DNA from: a virus
DNA length: 43,145 bases
IMG/VR virus record: IMGVR_UViG_3300037852_000029
Span: 1-43,145 of that record
Direction: 5' to 3' (one strand)
Shown one piece after another: positions 1 through 6,294 of the stretch. The notes under the pieces are model-generated. The model was not told the DNA's origin, did not search any database, and saw nothing but the letters and a program-made list of their open reading frames with translations. The position numbers and the translations under genes are program-made. Position 1 is the first letter of the stretch. Every line of letters begins with the position of its first letter.

Positions 1-104
1 TCGATTTGATCTTGCAATGACACCCTGGCGACCTTGCTCATCTCAGAGCGCATCGTCGAAAGAGTGGAGCGCCATGCCACAAGCTGATCATATTCCGTGC
101 TCAT
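1..104 (-). CDS. Hypothetical protein, partial (cut by the left edge)
   Basis: Only the first 34 residues are visible (beginning MSTEYDQLVAWRSTLSTMRS). They are charged and probably helical, with no recognisable family. The start at 104 is chosen because GGAGG lies five bases upstream of that ATG; an ATG twelve bases further upstream overlaps the GGAGG and is unlikely. The gene has its own strong promoter at 156-128 and is therefore probably transcribed separately from the Erf-NinB operon that ends at 160. The rest lies outside the window, so no function can be given. Confidence 0.6.
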   Translation of the reverse strand, partial: MSTEYDQLVAWRSTLSTMRSEMSKVARVSLQDQI

Positions 105-127
105 CTCTTCCTCCATCTGTTGACCCC

Positions 128-156
128 TTATAACGTCACGACGTTACGTCTGTCAA
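128..156 (-). promoter_or_regulatory. Sigma70-type promoter with nested palindromic operator
   Basis: On the minus strand TTGACA (156-151) and TTATAA (133-128) are separated by exactly 17 bases. The spacer and -10 edge carry a near-perfect palindrome (TAACGTC, two bases, GACGTTA, 131-146) with a further overlapping ACGTC half-site up to base 150. A second inverted repeat, CTGTTGAC/GTCAACAG (117-124 and 152-159), brackets the whole promoter. A dimeric repressor bound here would block RNA polymerase. The promoter directs transcription into the gene starting at 104. Confidence 0.7.
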
Positions 157-159
157 CAG

Positions 160-531
160 CTAAATTGACCATCGAACTCCATGCTCTGCACCGAACGCGA
201 ATAACCACTCGATCAGTGTGCTCATCTGCGACTTGGTGAGGCGCGAGGATCGGAACCCAATCGGGAACGGCCGACCGTCAAGTCCTTCTTGGAACTGGCA
301 TTCCCACCCACAAGCGTTCATCGCAAGCGCTTTCCAATCGTCGACTGTATGACGTCTGCCGAGTGGTTTGGCGCGGGCGATATCCGACAGCATGGCGAAC
401 ATCTTGCGCGACTGCTCATCAGAACGCTTCGGTTCGGCGATCTTGACGACGTAATCAGCCGGAGCCTTGTCGATGAGGCGCTTTGCTAGATCGCGCTGGG
501 CGTCACCGCGAAGGATGACAACTTGGCTCAT
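160..531 (-). CDS. ninB: NinB-family recombination protein
   Basis: This 123-residue protein matches the NinB (lambda Orf) family, which binds single-stranded DNA and SSB and acts as a recombination mediator with phage annealing proteins. The diagnostic stretch is SDEQSRKMFAMLSDIA followed by a conserved DDWKALAMNA helix and a C-terminal EWLFAFGAEHGVRW segment. Length is normal for the family. It overlaps the start of the next leftward gene upstream by four bases (528-531) and is the last gene of an operon that also encodes an Erf annealing protein, which fits a joint role in phage recombination. Confidence 0.85.
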   Translation of the reverse strand: MSQVVILRGDAQRDLAKRLIDKAPADYVVKIAEPKRSDEQSRKMFAMLSDIARAKPLGRRHTVDDWKALAMNACGWECQFQEGLDGRPFPIGFRSSRLTKSQMSTLIEWLFAFGAEHGVRWSI

Positions 532-1181
532 ACCGAGATCTCCCGCTTAACTCGCTCGATCTCCTGACGTTTGCTATATCCAGAATAGCTTACCAAAGCA
601 GATACGGTTCCCCTGGATATTCCAACTGCATCAGCTATTAGCCGAGCGCTAATCCCACTTTTGTATATCTCTATGATGGCAACCTTTTGCTCATCAGTCA
701 TAGCTCCACGGACTGTGTTAGTGGACTGCTGCTTCACGGTTGCCCATCTGCAATTTTCAGGAGAATATCCTAGATCTGGATTTATTCTATCTAGAGACAT
801 TCCCTTAGGACGATCTCCCATGTCTTCTAGGAAATTAGGGAAGGATCTAATCCATCTATCACAAACTTTTATGCCCCTTCCTCCGTATCTAGAGTACGAG
901 GCATGATTAGGGCTAATGCATCTTTCCCTCATTCCTCTCCAAGAATTGTACGTTGGAGATAGACTTCTAGAACGAGCATGTCCGTGACCAAAACAAGCTC
1001 GGCATGAATTTATTCCCCTACCTGCATTCAGGCGCCCTCCGGGAATAAGTTGCCTATTACCGCAATCGCACTCGCAAAGCCAAAATCTACCTTTTTCCTT
1101 TGTGTTAACAGGCCGTTCAGATCGCTCAATAACCAACCAACAGCCGAACCTTCGTCCTTCAAGTTTCGAAATATCATCCAT
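528..1181 (-). CDS. HNH/AP2-type homing-like endonuclease
   Basis: This is a 217-residue free-standing nuclease. Near the N-terminus it has GRRFGCWLVIERSERP and a CECDCGN zinc-binding motif. In the middle is the typical SPTYNSWRGMRERC segment, then a YGGRGIKVCDRW motif and the DRINPDLGYSPENCRWAT signature of phage HNH/AP2 endonucleases. The last 50 residues form a helix-turn-helix (ISARLIADAVGISRGTVSAL), probably for target DNA recognition. The start at 1181 is preferred over an in-frame ATG at 1235 because it begins just after the upstream stop codon (1185-1183) and behind a GGGG stretch. The gene looks richer in A+T than its neighbours, which suggests recent insertion. Confidence 0.85.
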   Translation of the reverse strand: MDDISKLEGRRFGCWLVIERSERPVNTKEKGRFWLCECDCGNRQLIPGGRLNAGRGINSCRACFGHGHARSRSLSPTYNSWRGMRERCISPNHASYSRYGGRGIKVCDRWIRSFPNFLEDMGDRPKGMSLDRINPDLGYSPENCRWATVKQQSTNTVRGAMTDEQKVAIIEIYKSGISARLIADAVGISRGTVSALVSYSGYSKRQEIERVKREISV

Positions 1182-1182
1182 G

Positions 1183-1512
1183 TCAGAGCCCCAGTTTAGA
1201 CCTATGCGGAGATTTACGAGAAAATTCGTCCGCAAGTTTCTTCATGTCTATACCGAACTCTGCCTCGAATGACAACTCTCCCACATCATGTTGCCGGTTA
1301 TGGTGAAACCGGCACAAACTTATGCACCAGCGATCACTTGGCTTTATCCCCGTTCCACCGTCCGTACCGAGACGGACATGAGCGCATTCGATCGGCCGCT
1401 CTTCGCATCCCGGCACACAACAGTTGAAGCCGCGAACCCAAGCGCGATGAGCAGGACTCCTGCGCTTCTCATCAGCCTTGTGGCTGTTTCTATCGATGCG
1501 CTTGGGAAGCAT
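1183..1512 (-). CDS. HNH nuclease, DUF968-like
   Basis: This 109-residue protein has the C..C and C.SLC..HH zinc/HNH core (NCCVPGCEERPIECAHVRLG followed by SDRWCISLCRFHHNRQHD). That core is seen in small phage nucleases of the DUF968/YdfU type, which are commonly found with recombination genes. The C-terminus is basic. The start at 1512 has AAAGGA nine bases upstream. It overlaps the preceding small gene (1490-1663) by 23 bases in another frame. Together with Erf and NinB it suggests a phage homologous-recombination cassette; the exact substrate (branched or single-stranded DNA) is inferred from the family only. Confidence 0.75.
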   Translation of the reverse strand: MLPKRIDRNSHKADEKRRSPAHRAWVRGFNCCVPGCEERPIECAHVRLGTDGGTGIKPSDRWCISLCRFHHNRQHDVGELSFEAEFGIDMKKLADEFSRKSPHRSKLGL

Positions 1513-1663
1513 CTACATCGTCCTTTCGCGTTCGAAGCTTTACCTGTGATAGATAGGATACCTCTGGCTGTCCCCGAAGGCGACGATTGCGGTTGATCTT
1601 GCCAAGCCGATAGCGTTCGCTTTTCGAATAAAGCGCTCTCTGATATGCGTTTGTGTCGCTCAT
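1490..1663 (-). CDS. Small basic hypothetical protein (57 aa)
   Basis: It begins MSDTNAYQRALYSKSERYR and is rich in Arg, Lys and Tyr, so it may bind nucleic acid or a partner protein. No family is recognised. The start codon shares its A with the stop codon of erf (TGATG at 1665-1661), a classic coupled junction, and the reading frame is open for 57 codons to TAG at 1492-1490. Without it there would be a 150-base hole between Erf and the HNH gene in an otherwise seamless operon. Confidence 0.65.
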   Translation of the reverse strand: MSDTNAYQRALYSKSERYRLGKINRNRRLRGQPEVSYLSQVKLRTRKDDVDASQAHR

Positions 1664-2427
1664 CAGCCGGCGTCCAGAATGCCGGGGACATATCCGCCTT
1701 CCATGGCTTCAGCCATCACGGCGGTCTGACGCTCGGCGAGTTGCTGGGCAATGCCCTTCTCGATATCCACCGATCCTTCCCACCAGTCAGGGCGAACCTG
1801 TCGGATCTGATCGATAAGCGCCTTCTCGCTGGTGATCAGCGCATCAAGGCTGTCGGGATCAGGTGCGCGGTTCACTTCCATCATGAACGTCCGGACTGCC
1901 GCCTTGAGTGCGGTGGGGGTTTCATGCGGCATACCGTCGTAACGGATACGCTCCTTCGGTGCCGGCTTGGCCGCGCCGTTCGAACCTGGGGCGCGATTCT
2001 GCGTCGGGAGATTGCTCTGCGGGTGGCTGTCGCTATCGATCGATGCGCCTTCCCCAGTTGCGATCTTGAATAGCGAGCGGAGGAATTGCTTTTCCGCATA
2101 GGACTGAGCGGCGCCGAGGGCCTGAGAACCCATCGAAGCACGAACCATAGCCGTGCGGCGCAGGGGACCGTATGAAGAGCCATCGGCATGCGCAGTGAAT
2201 GCGAACACCATCTTCAGCCAAGCATCCTTGCCATCGTTGATGACATCGAAGGATTCCTCGTCTGAGGAGATTACGAGCTTAGCCTTGGCCATCTCTGGAC
2301 GGACAGCCTCTAGGAAGTCGTCGATGCTGGCAAAGTTATAATTGCCATGTTTATTCTTCTCGCCCTTGTTGAGCATCGGCACGCCAGCCATGACGGCGGC
2401 GATTGCTTCGGAGATTTTCGCGTCCAT
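1663..2427 (-). CDS. erf: Erf-family single-strand DNA annealing protein
   Basis: This 254-residue protein matches the ERF superfamily of phage annealing proteins (P22 Erf type), which coat single strands and promote strand annealing during phage recombination or circularisation. The signature is GNYNFASIDDFLEAVRP near residue 30 and GAAQSYAEKQFLRSLFKIATGEG around residues 105-127. After that comes a disordered Pro/Ala linker and a helical C-terminal region that is family-typical. The ATG at 2427 is preferred over the one at 2433 because AGGA lies seven bases upstream of it but only one base from the other. Downstream NinB and HNH genes are likely partners. Confidence 0.85.
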   Translation of the reverse strand: MDAKISEAIAAVMAGVPMLNKGEKNKHGNYNFASIDDFLEAVRPEMAKAKLVISSDEESFDVINDGKDAWLKMVFAFTAHADGSSYGPLRRTAMVRASMGSQALGAAQSYAEKQFLRSLFKIATGEGASIDSDSHPQSNLPTQNRAPGSNGAAKPAPKERIRYDGMPHETPTALKAAVRTFMMEVNRAPDPDSLDALITSEKALIDQIRQVRPDWWEGSVDIEKGIAQQLAERQTAVMAEAMEGGYVPGILDAG

Positions 2428-2437
2428 CGTCATATCC

Positions 2438-2608
2438 TCACAGTGCCAGCAGAAACATTGCGGCGATGATGATCAGAAATCCTAGCACCAATCCCGCCAC
2501 AGCCTCTCGGCCATAGCCGTGTAAGACGTGGAACGGGGTTATAGGCTGGGAATAGCCACGGATCTCGGCCTGACGGCGGCGGACGAAGTCATCCTGATAG
2601 GGACTCAT
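2438..2608 (-). CDS. Small single-pass membrane protein (56 aa)
   Basis: The N-terminal 35 residues are polar (MSPYQDDFVRRRQAEIRGYS...). The last 20 form one hydrophobic helix (AVAGLVLGFLIIIAAMFLLAL), so this is probably a tail-anchored inner-membrane protein with the N-terminus in the cytoplasm. The start shares a base with the stop of the upstream gene (TGATG at 2610-2606), and the erf ribosome binding site follows directly after its stop. Function is unknown. Confidence 0.65.
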   Translation of the reverse strand: MSPYQDDFVRRRQAEIRGYSQPITPFHVLHGYGREAVAGLVLGFLIIIAAMFLLAL

Positions 2609-2931
2609 CAGAAGTCCCCCATCATGCGCGCGGCACGGGCCTCATCGGCATAGTCGCGTTCGATCTCTTCGGCGTCGATCCAATCCTGCATGCACAGATC
2701 GGCCAACTCGGATTCTGAGTAGAACCCAGCGTCGATCATCCATGTCATGTTGAACCGCGTACCAGCGACGTGCTCGATCTTCTCAATCTCGATCGTTGCC
2801 TCACATGGCGGGTAAACATCGGAGCCAGGATCGCCCGGCGTGGCATCATAGGTTATGACCACTTCGGCTTCGTGCTCACCACAGCCTGCAAGCTGGAAGA
2901 TGAGCCATGTTTTCATGGTGCGGCTGGCCAT
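2608..2931 (-). CDS. Hypothetical protein (107 aa)
   Basis: The first half looks like alternating beta strands (EAEVVITYDATPG, EATIEIEKIEHVAG) and the second half is acidic and helical (SESELADLCMQDWIDAEEIERDY). The fold could be a small alpha/beta domain; no family is recognised. The start overlaps the stop of the upstream gene by one base (TGATG). A second in-frame Met at residue 6 is a possible alternative start. It lies in the early leftward operon ahead of erf. Confidence 0.6.
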   Translation of the reverse strand: MASRTMKTWLIFQLAGCGEHEAEVVITYDATPGDPGSDVYPPCEATIEIEKIEHVAGTRFNMTWMIDAGFYSESELADLCMQDWIDAEEIERDYADEARAARMMGDF

Positions 2932-3113
2932 CAGAAATCCTCCTCAAGGTCGCCAAAGCCATAGATGCTGTTCACCAGAGCCTCGAACTCGGCGGCAGAC
3001 ATGTTCGGATCGCTGTAGGCAAGCGCAATCCGCTCGCTCGGGATCATCGGAACCGACATGACGGGGATGATGACCGGAATGTCCGGAAGCCGCTCATAGA
3101 TGTAGGTTGTCAT
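2931..3113 (-). CDS. Hypothetical protein (60 aa)
   Basis: It begins MTTYIYERLPDIPVIIPV and ends in an acidic tail (YGFGDLEEDF). The start at 3113 was chosen because a GGAGG lies about seven bases upstream, within the end of the preceding gene, and because the ATG follows that gene's stop at 3117-3115. An in-frame start at 3155 would overlap the neighbour by about 40 bases with no binding site. No family recognised. Confidence 0.6.
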   Translation of the reverse strand: MTTYIYERLPDIPVIIPVMSVPMIPSERIALAYSDPNMSAAEFEALVNSIYGFGDLEEDF

Positions 3114-3114
3114 G

Positions 3115-3267
3115 TCAGGCCTCCTCGATCTGCTTGTTGAGATCGGCGATCTCATCGCATGCGGTTTCGAGTTCGACTTCGAGGTCTATGATTTTCTCAA
3201 CCATCTCATCAAATGAGAGATTGAAAAAATCGTCTCGGCGCTTTCGGATGGTATAAAAGTCCGCCAT
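3115..3267 (-). CDS. Small acidic coiled-coil protein (50 aa)
   Basis: MADFYTIRKRRDDFFNLS is followed by an acidic heptad-like helix (DEMVEKIIDLEVELETACDE and on to the C-terminus), so it probably forms a coiled coil. The start shares a base with the stop of the upstream gene (TGATG at 3269-3265), and its own end carries the ribosome binding site of the next gene. Unknown function; possibly a small early host-interaction protein. Confidence 0.6.
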   Translation of the reverse strand: MADFYTIRKRRDDFFNLSFDEMVEKIIDLEVELETACDEIADLNKQIEEA

Positions 3268-3518
3268 CACAAGCCCTCCATCTCGGAAACATCCACCGGC
3301 TTATGCCGCTTGGCATTCAGTTCGTTGATGGCGGATGCTATGACCTCTGCCGGACTTTCATCGTCACAGTTTAAGCTCATGCTGCTTCCGACAGTCACAT
3401 CCGAGTGAGCGTATGCCCCGAAATAAACGGTCCCGTCAGTACGGCGGTAAGCGGTTACAGACAGAGCGGTCAGGTCATGCTCAGCGATGAGCGCGCGAAG
3501 CTGTTCGGTGAGGGTCAT
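3267..3518 (-). CDS. Hypothetical protein (83 aa)
   Basis: Begins MTLTEQLRALIAEHDLTALSV. The middle has alternating strands (TAYRRTDGTVYFGAYAHS) and the C-terminus is a helix (EVIASAINELNAKRH). The ATG at 3518 follows the stop of the upstream gene by one base and has AGGA nine bases upstream. A start at 3626 in the same frame would lie deep inside the neighbouring gene and is rejected. The pattern resembles small phage proteins of unknown function near early genes; no family assigned. Confidence 0.6.
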   Translation of the reverse strand: MTLTEQLRALIAEHDLTALSVTAYRRTDGTVYFGAYAHSDVTVGSSMSLNCDDESPAEVIASAINELNAKRHKPVDVSEMEGL

Positions 3519-3519
3519 G

Positions 3520-3822
3520 TCAGATTTCCTTTCCAATGGCATTAGCATATGCCATGCGGATCTTGCGGAAAGCATCGCTATCAGTGCGTATTGCGTCTCC
3601 GTAGATGTAATTTCCGCCATGGTCATACCCTATGCATACGTCCATAGTTTCTTCTTGGAAGAGATCCTCTATGGCTTTCATCATATCGTCCGCGGCCGCG
3701 ATCTTGTGCGCCTCCGCCTTCATATGCTCCGGAAGGGTTAACTGCACCTCTCCGCCTTCGGGATCGGGAACATAGACCAGCCATTTGCCGACCATGCTCC
3801 ATGCGCAGCGCCACGCGCTCAC
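3520..3822 (-). CDS. Hypothetical protein (100 aa), GTG start
   Basis: Predicted beta strands near the start (KWLVYVPDPEGGEVQLTLP) are followed by helical segments (HMKAEAHKIAAADDMMKAIEDL), then a Gly/Tyr-rich turn and a final helix. The start is a GTG at 3822 overlapping the upstream stop (GTGA) with AAGGA eight bases upstream; an internal ATG at 3795 is the alternative. No family recognised. Confidence 0.55.
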   Translation of the reverse strand: MSAWRCAWSMVGKWLVYVPDPEGGEVQLTLPEHMKAEAHKIAAADDMMKAIEDLFQEETMDVCIGYDHGGNYIYGDAIRTDSDAFRKIRMAYANAIGKEI

Positions 3823-4136
3823 TTGCCCATTCCTTCGTCGAATTTCGCCGAAGCGATGCGCGACTGCAGAGAGCGAGGGTCATGGCCGAACGAATCTTCG
3901 TCCGAGCACGAAGCCTCCTGCAGCATGTCGTGCAACTGATCGCACTCGAACAGGTCGAACGCTGCGCGGAGCAGGTCGGTCCACTCCGGGCACTCACCCA
4001 GCGCCGCGCCGGCAGCCGCCGCCAGCTCGTAGGCCTGAGCCGCACGGGCGAGGCTATGCGCCTTGATCATCTCATCGTGGCGACGCTGGATCAGCTTCTC
4101 GCCTACTCCGAGCTTGTGAAGAAGTTCCATGTCCAT
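3819..4136 (-). CDS. Hypothetical protein, first gene of the leftward early operon (105 aa)
   Basis: A mainly helical, Ala-rich protein (SLARAAQAYELAAAAGAALG) with an acidic second half (DLFECDQLHDMLQEASCSDED). No family is recognised. AAGGAGG lies six bases before the ATG at 4136, the best ribosome binding site of the operon. The -10 of the promoter at 4187-4159 is about 20 bases upstream, so this is the first gene made from that promoter. Confidence 0.65.
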   Translation of the reverse strand: MDMELLHKLGVGEKLIQRRHDEMIKAHSLARAAQAYELAAAAGAALGECPEWTDLLRAAFDLFECDQLHDMLQEASCSDEDSFGHDPRSLQSRIASAKFDEGMGK

Positions 4137-4158
4137 ATCTGCCTCCTTGTTGAGATGC

Positions 4159-4187
4159 AGAATATGCCGCTACGGCAACTGTGTCAA
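4159..4187 (-). promoter_or_regulatory. Leftward early promoter (PL-like)
   Basis: On the minus strand a perfect TTGACA (4187-4182) and TATTCT (4164-4159) are separated by 17 bases. It drives the operon from 4136 down to NinB. A TGAGAATTAT site at 4195-4204, also present inverted at the repressor start, lies just upstream of the -35 box, so this promoter is a good candidate target of the XRE repressor. Confidence 0.75.
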
Positions 4188-4194
4188 TCCGCAG

Positions 4195-4204
4195 TGAGAA
4201 TTAT
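4195..4204. promoter_or_regulatory. Operator-like site TGAGAATTAT, copy 1
   Basis: Ten bases, TGAGAATTAT, overlapping the stop codon of the repressor gene and ending seven bases before the -35 box of the leftward promoter. Its exact reverse complement is at 4418-4427 at the repressor start. That placement is what one expects for binding sites of the adjacent XRE protein; binding itself is inferred. Confidence 0.45.
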
Positions 4205-4419
4205 TTTTCGAGGCGGAATAGGTCACCAGGGGCAATGAGAAGGGCGTTGGCGAGGTCGATTATATCGTCAACATTCGGCTTGCGCGCTCCAGATGCCCAT
4301 TTGCTTAGCACTGGCTGATTGAATTTTTTCCCGCGAATCTCAGACATTCTCGCAGCTAGATCGCGCTGCTTCACGCCGCGCTCTGCCAGAATTTCCTTCA
4401 ATGAGAATCGGTATGTCAT
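4201..4419 (-). CDS. XRE-family HTH transcriptional repressor
   Basis: A 72-residue protein that is essentially a single XRE helix-turn-helix domain: SLKEILAERGVKQRDLAARM, then the recognition region QPVLSKWASGARKPNVDDI and the closing helix DIIDLANALLIAPGDLF. It lacks the C-terminal cleavage/dimerisation domain of lambda CI, so it resembles small Cro-like or P2 C-like repressors. The start at 4419 (MTYRFSLKE) fits domain boundaries; upstream in-frame Met codons at 4458 and 4554 would add unstructured residues. A TACATT -10-like hexamer ends seven bases before this ATG, so a leaderless or near-leaderless transcript is possible. It lies between leftward and rightward blocks, the position of an immunity repressor. 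Confidence 0.75.
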   Translation of the reverse strand: MTYRFSLKEILAERGVKQRDLAARMSEIRGKKFNQPVLSKWASGARKPNVDDIIDLANALLIAPGDLFRLEK

Positions 4420-4427
4420 AATTCTCA
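4402..4427. promoter_or_regulatory. Inverted-repeat operator at the repressor start
   Basis: TGAGAAT (4402-4408) and ATTCTCA (4421-4427) form an inverted repeat with a 12-base spacer spanning the repressor start codon (4419-4417). The right half extends to ATAATTCTCA, identical in reverse complement to the site at 4195. This suggests autoregulation of the repressor. Confidence 0.5.
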
Positions 4428-4540
4428 ATGTACCGATCTCGGCTTGCCGCAGCGACATAAATTTATGGTTGCAAAGGTCTTCGATGTGGATCATGTTTGC
4501 CACTATGGCATTACCCCAAAAGGTCGTCAAGGAAGCCCTA
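4428..4540. promoter_or_regulatory. Divergent control region between repressor and rightward genes
   Basis: About 110 bases without a gene. It contains a perfect 12-base palindrome, CATAAATTTATG, at 4456-4467. It also has a weak rightward promoter candidate, TTGCAA (4469-4474) and CATGTT (4492-4497) with 17 bases between, followed by AAGGA before the ATG at 4541. This would be the PR-like side of the switch. The -10 match is poor, so the exact promoter is uncertain. Confidence 0.35.
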
Positions 4541-5137
4541 ATGCGCATTGGCATACCAAAAGGCAGTAACGGAATCTTCGAAAAGAGAGGGTTTGTTTAC
4601 TTCCTAAGGGCTAAGGACGGATCTGGTCCAATTAAGATCGGGTTTTCCGTTCATTTAGAAAGCAGGGTCAAATCTGTTTCCTCTTCGATCAAGAAAGATC
4701 TAGAAATAATAGGAATTCTTGAAGGTTATATGTCCGATGAAGCATGGACGCATCAGAAATTCATAAATCATCGCCTAGACGGGGAATGGTTCTCACCAGT
4801 CGAGGAAATTATATCGTTCGCGAAAAGCGTCATAAATTTCCCAAGAAGGGCGTATCATCCACAATATGTTATGGCCCTTCTTTTCTACGAACTGATCGAA
4901 GAAGGCTATTCCCCATCGGTGATTTCAAAAGCATCTGATACTTCTGAGTCAAATTTACGCAACATCATGAGAAAATGGAATTTTCCCGTAAATAATAATG
5001 TAAAAGTCAGGTATCGCCGCAACGTAAGAGATTGCGTGATAAGCATCCGCAACATGCTCAAGAGGGCAGAAACTTACGAGCAAATCAAAGTGTTTTTCCC
5101 TAAAATTGAGGAGAAGTACCTTGCATATTCTGATTGA
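4541..5137 (+). CDS. GIY-YIG-like (T5orf172/MUG113) nuclease-domain protein
   Basis: A 198-residue protein whose first 90 residues match the T5orf172/MUG113 branch of the GIY-YIG superfamily: FVYFLRAKDGSGPIKIGFS, then an Arg (ESRVKSV), and a late DGEWFSPVEEI motif. The remainder has a helix-turn-helix-like segment (EEGYSPSVISKASDTSESNL) and a basic tail. It may cut or bind DNA; many members are unassigned mobile genes. The start at 4541 has AAGGA eight bases upstream; an ATG at 4505 has no binding site. It looks richer in A+T and AGA/ATA codons than the following genes, a hint of separate origin, and it sits first after the repressor control region. Confidence 0.7.
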   Translation: MRIGIPKGSNGIFEKRGFVYFLRAKDGSGPIKIGFSVHLESRVKSVSSSIKKDLEIIGILEGYMSDEAWTHQKFINHRLDGEWFSPVEEIISFAKSVINFPRRAYHPQYVMALLFYELIEEGYSPSVISKASDTSESNLRNIMRKWNFPVNNNVKVRYRRNVRDCVISIRNMLKRAETYEQIKVFFPKIEEKYLAYSD

Positions 5138-5405
5138 TGTGATCGCGACCGGGGTTGCAGCGATTTCGATGATGGGGATCGCGCGTCAACGACAGATGCT
5201 GCTTGAGAAGCACATGCTGATCAGTGACCTGTGCGCCGATCGAGATGTGATCGAGACCGACCGCAAGCGTCTCTACAAGCTAAATTCCGAACTGAATGTT
5301 CTGGTCGAGCATCTCGATCGCGAATGTGACGACCTATCCGCCAAGGTGATCAAGTGGGTTCCGATCCGTTCCGATGGCGGCAAGTTCGGCCGGAAGGCCA
5401 ACTGA
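5121..5405 (+). CDS. Membrane-anchored coiled-coil protein, TTG start (94 aa)
   Basis: An N-terminal hydrophobic helix (HILIDVIATGVAAISMMGIA) is followed by a long charged helix with heptad character (RQRQMLLEKHMLISDLCADR, then more Leu/Glu/Arg) and a basic tail ending RSDGGKFGRKAN. It is probably inner-membrane anchored with the coiled coil in the cytoplasm. The TTG start at 5121 has GAGGAG seven bases upstream, and the gene overlaps the end of the preceding one by 17 bases. Superficially spanin-like in layout, but no lysis genes are adjacent, so function is left open. Confidence 0.6.
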   Translation: MHILIDVIATGVAAISMMGIARQRQMLLEKHMLISDLCADRDVIETDRKRLYKLNSELNVLVEHLDRECDDLSAKVIKWVPIRSDGGKFGRKAN

Positions 5406-5746
5406 TGGCCGCGCCGTGGACCGATGCCGAGACCGATAGGCTGTGCGACTTGCGCAAACGCGGTCTGACATTCCTAGCCATTTCGAAGGCCATGGGAATG
5501 ACCCGTTCGATGATCGCTGGGAAATGCCGGAGATTAGAGGGGAAAGGCAAGCTCTATAATATCAATTCTCATTCCTCACGTCCTCCCCTCTTTCACCGTC
5601 CGCCGGCGATCAATAAAATCTTCGCAGAGGAGAAGAGCAATGCACCCGTCCTTCGTCGTCACGCTGTCATTCGCGATGCTTGGCGCGTTCGCCGTCGCCT
5701 CGATGAACATGGCAAACGCATTCTTCGCCATGTGCGAGCAGATTGA
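5405..5746 (+). CDS. GcrA-like/SANT-type DNA-binding protein (113 aa)
   Basis: The first 45 residues (MAAPWTDAETDRLCDLRKRG, then LTFLAISKAMGMTRSMIAGK) resemble the N-terminal helix-turn-helix of GcrA, the alphaproteobacterial cell-cycle regulator, and similar phage proteins. The remainder is basic and lacks a recognisable domain. The start shares a base with the upstream stop (TGATG at 5403-5407). The last 107 bases overlap a small membrane-protein gene in another frame (5640-5768), so the C-terminus may be under double coding constraint. A role in redirecting host transcription is inference. Confidence 0.6.
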   Translation: MAAPWTDAETDRLCDLRKRGLTFLAISKAMGMTRSMIAGKCRRLEGKGKLYNINSHSSRPPLFHRPPAINKIFAEEKSNAPVLRRHAVIRDAWRVRRRLDEHGKRILRHVRAD

Positions 5747-5768
5747 TCGCGAGGGAGACTGGCAATGA
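5640..5768 (+). CDS. Small membrane protein (42 aa) overlapping the GcrA-like gene
   Basis: MHPSFVVTLSFAMLGAFAVA and the following residues form one hydrophobic helix, ending in a polar acidic tail (CEQIDREGDWQ). GAGGAGAAG lies a few bases before the ATG, and its stop overlaps the next start in an ATGA junction at 5765-5768. Both signals support translation even though most of the gene lies inside the 3' part of 5405-5746. Function unknown. Confidence 0.6.
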   Translation: MHPSFVVTLSFAMLGAFAVASMNMANAFFAMCEQIDREGDWQ

Positions 5769-6073
5769 CCGACTTCAGCGATCTGGAAGTGCGACTTAAA
5801 TCGCTTCTCAAGGGCTCGTTTAGCAGCCTATCGATAGCTTTCAACGATGCAAACGCGCCTTCCTATATGACGGTTGGCGAAATGGTGGAATCCGGACACC
5901 TCGCAGATTGGGATACGCATGGATGGGTGTCCGAAGATGAGAGGAAGCGAGCGATTGCCTTAAACTCCATGTGGTCGGTTCAATGGTATCCACAAACGCC
6001 TATCGGATTCTGTGTCGTCCATGCTTCGAGCCTGACCGCCGCGCTCAATGCAGCATTGGAGGAAAACCAATGA
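5765..6073 (+). CDS. Hypothetical protein (102 aa)
   Basis: Begins MTDFSDLEVRLKSLLKGSF. It has a central segment rich in Trp and Asp (ADWDTHGWVSEDERKRAIA) and a C-terminal helix with Ala (SLTAALNAALEENQ). The start overlaps the preceding stop (ATGA) and the end overlaps the next start, so it is part of a coupled series. No family recognised. Confidence 0.6.
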   Translation: MTDFSDLEVRLKSLLKGSFSSLSIAFNDANAPSYMTVGEMVESGHLADWDTHGWVSEDERKRAIALNSMWSVQWYPQTPIGFCVVHASSLTAALNAALEENQ

Positions 6074-6294
6074 CCGGAGCTTTCATCGCAGGATTGTTGG
6101 CCTATAGCATGGGCGCAACGCTCCTTCTCATCCACCACATTCTGTTGAGCAATCATCACCGTCGTCTCTCGAATTCGCAGAGACTTCGCGCGGATATGCT
6201 GGAAACCCTTCTGCGCCGGAAAGAGCATCGTCTCTCCGGAAAAACCCAGAAACGCGACGCTATCGGTCGCTTTACCACGAAAGTCGGTTCATGA
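6070..6294 (+). CDS. Small membrane protein with basic tail (74 aa)
   Basis: The N-terminal helix (FIAGLLAYSMGATLLLIHHI) is hydrophobic and is followed by a strongly basic region (NHHRRLSNSQRLRADMLETL, RRKEHR, KTQKR). Topology is probably an N-terminal anchor with a cytoplasmic basic tail that could contact DNA or a membrane partner. ATGA overlap at both ends. Not a recognised holin: only one membrane helix and no lysin nearby. Confidence 0.6.
   Translation: MTGAFIAGLLAYSMGATLLLIHHILLSNHHRRLSNSQRLRADMLETLLRRKEHRLSGKTQKRDAIGRFTTKVGS

Noticed and set aside
1344-1691. A 115-codon minus-strand frame between the HNH gene and erf
   Set aside because: It overlaps both in other frames; the coupled 57-residue gene at 1490-1663 explains the same space with start and stop signals.
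5121-6294. Lysis cassette (holin or spanins) from several small membrane proteins
   Set aside because: No endolysin or lipoprotein signal is near and the genes lie in the early region; topology alone is not enough.
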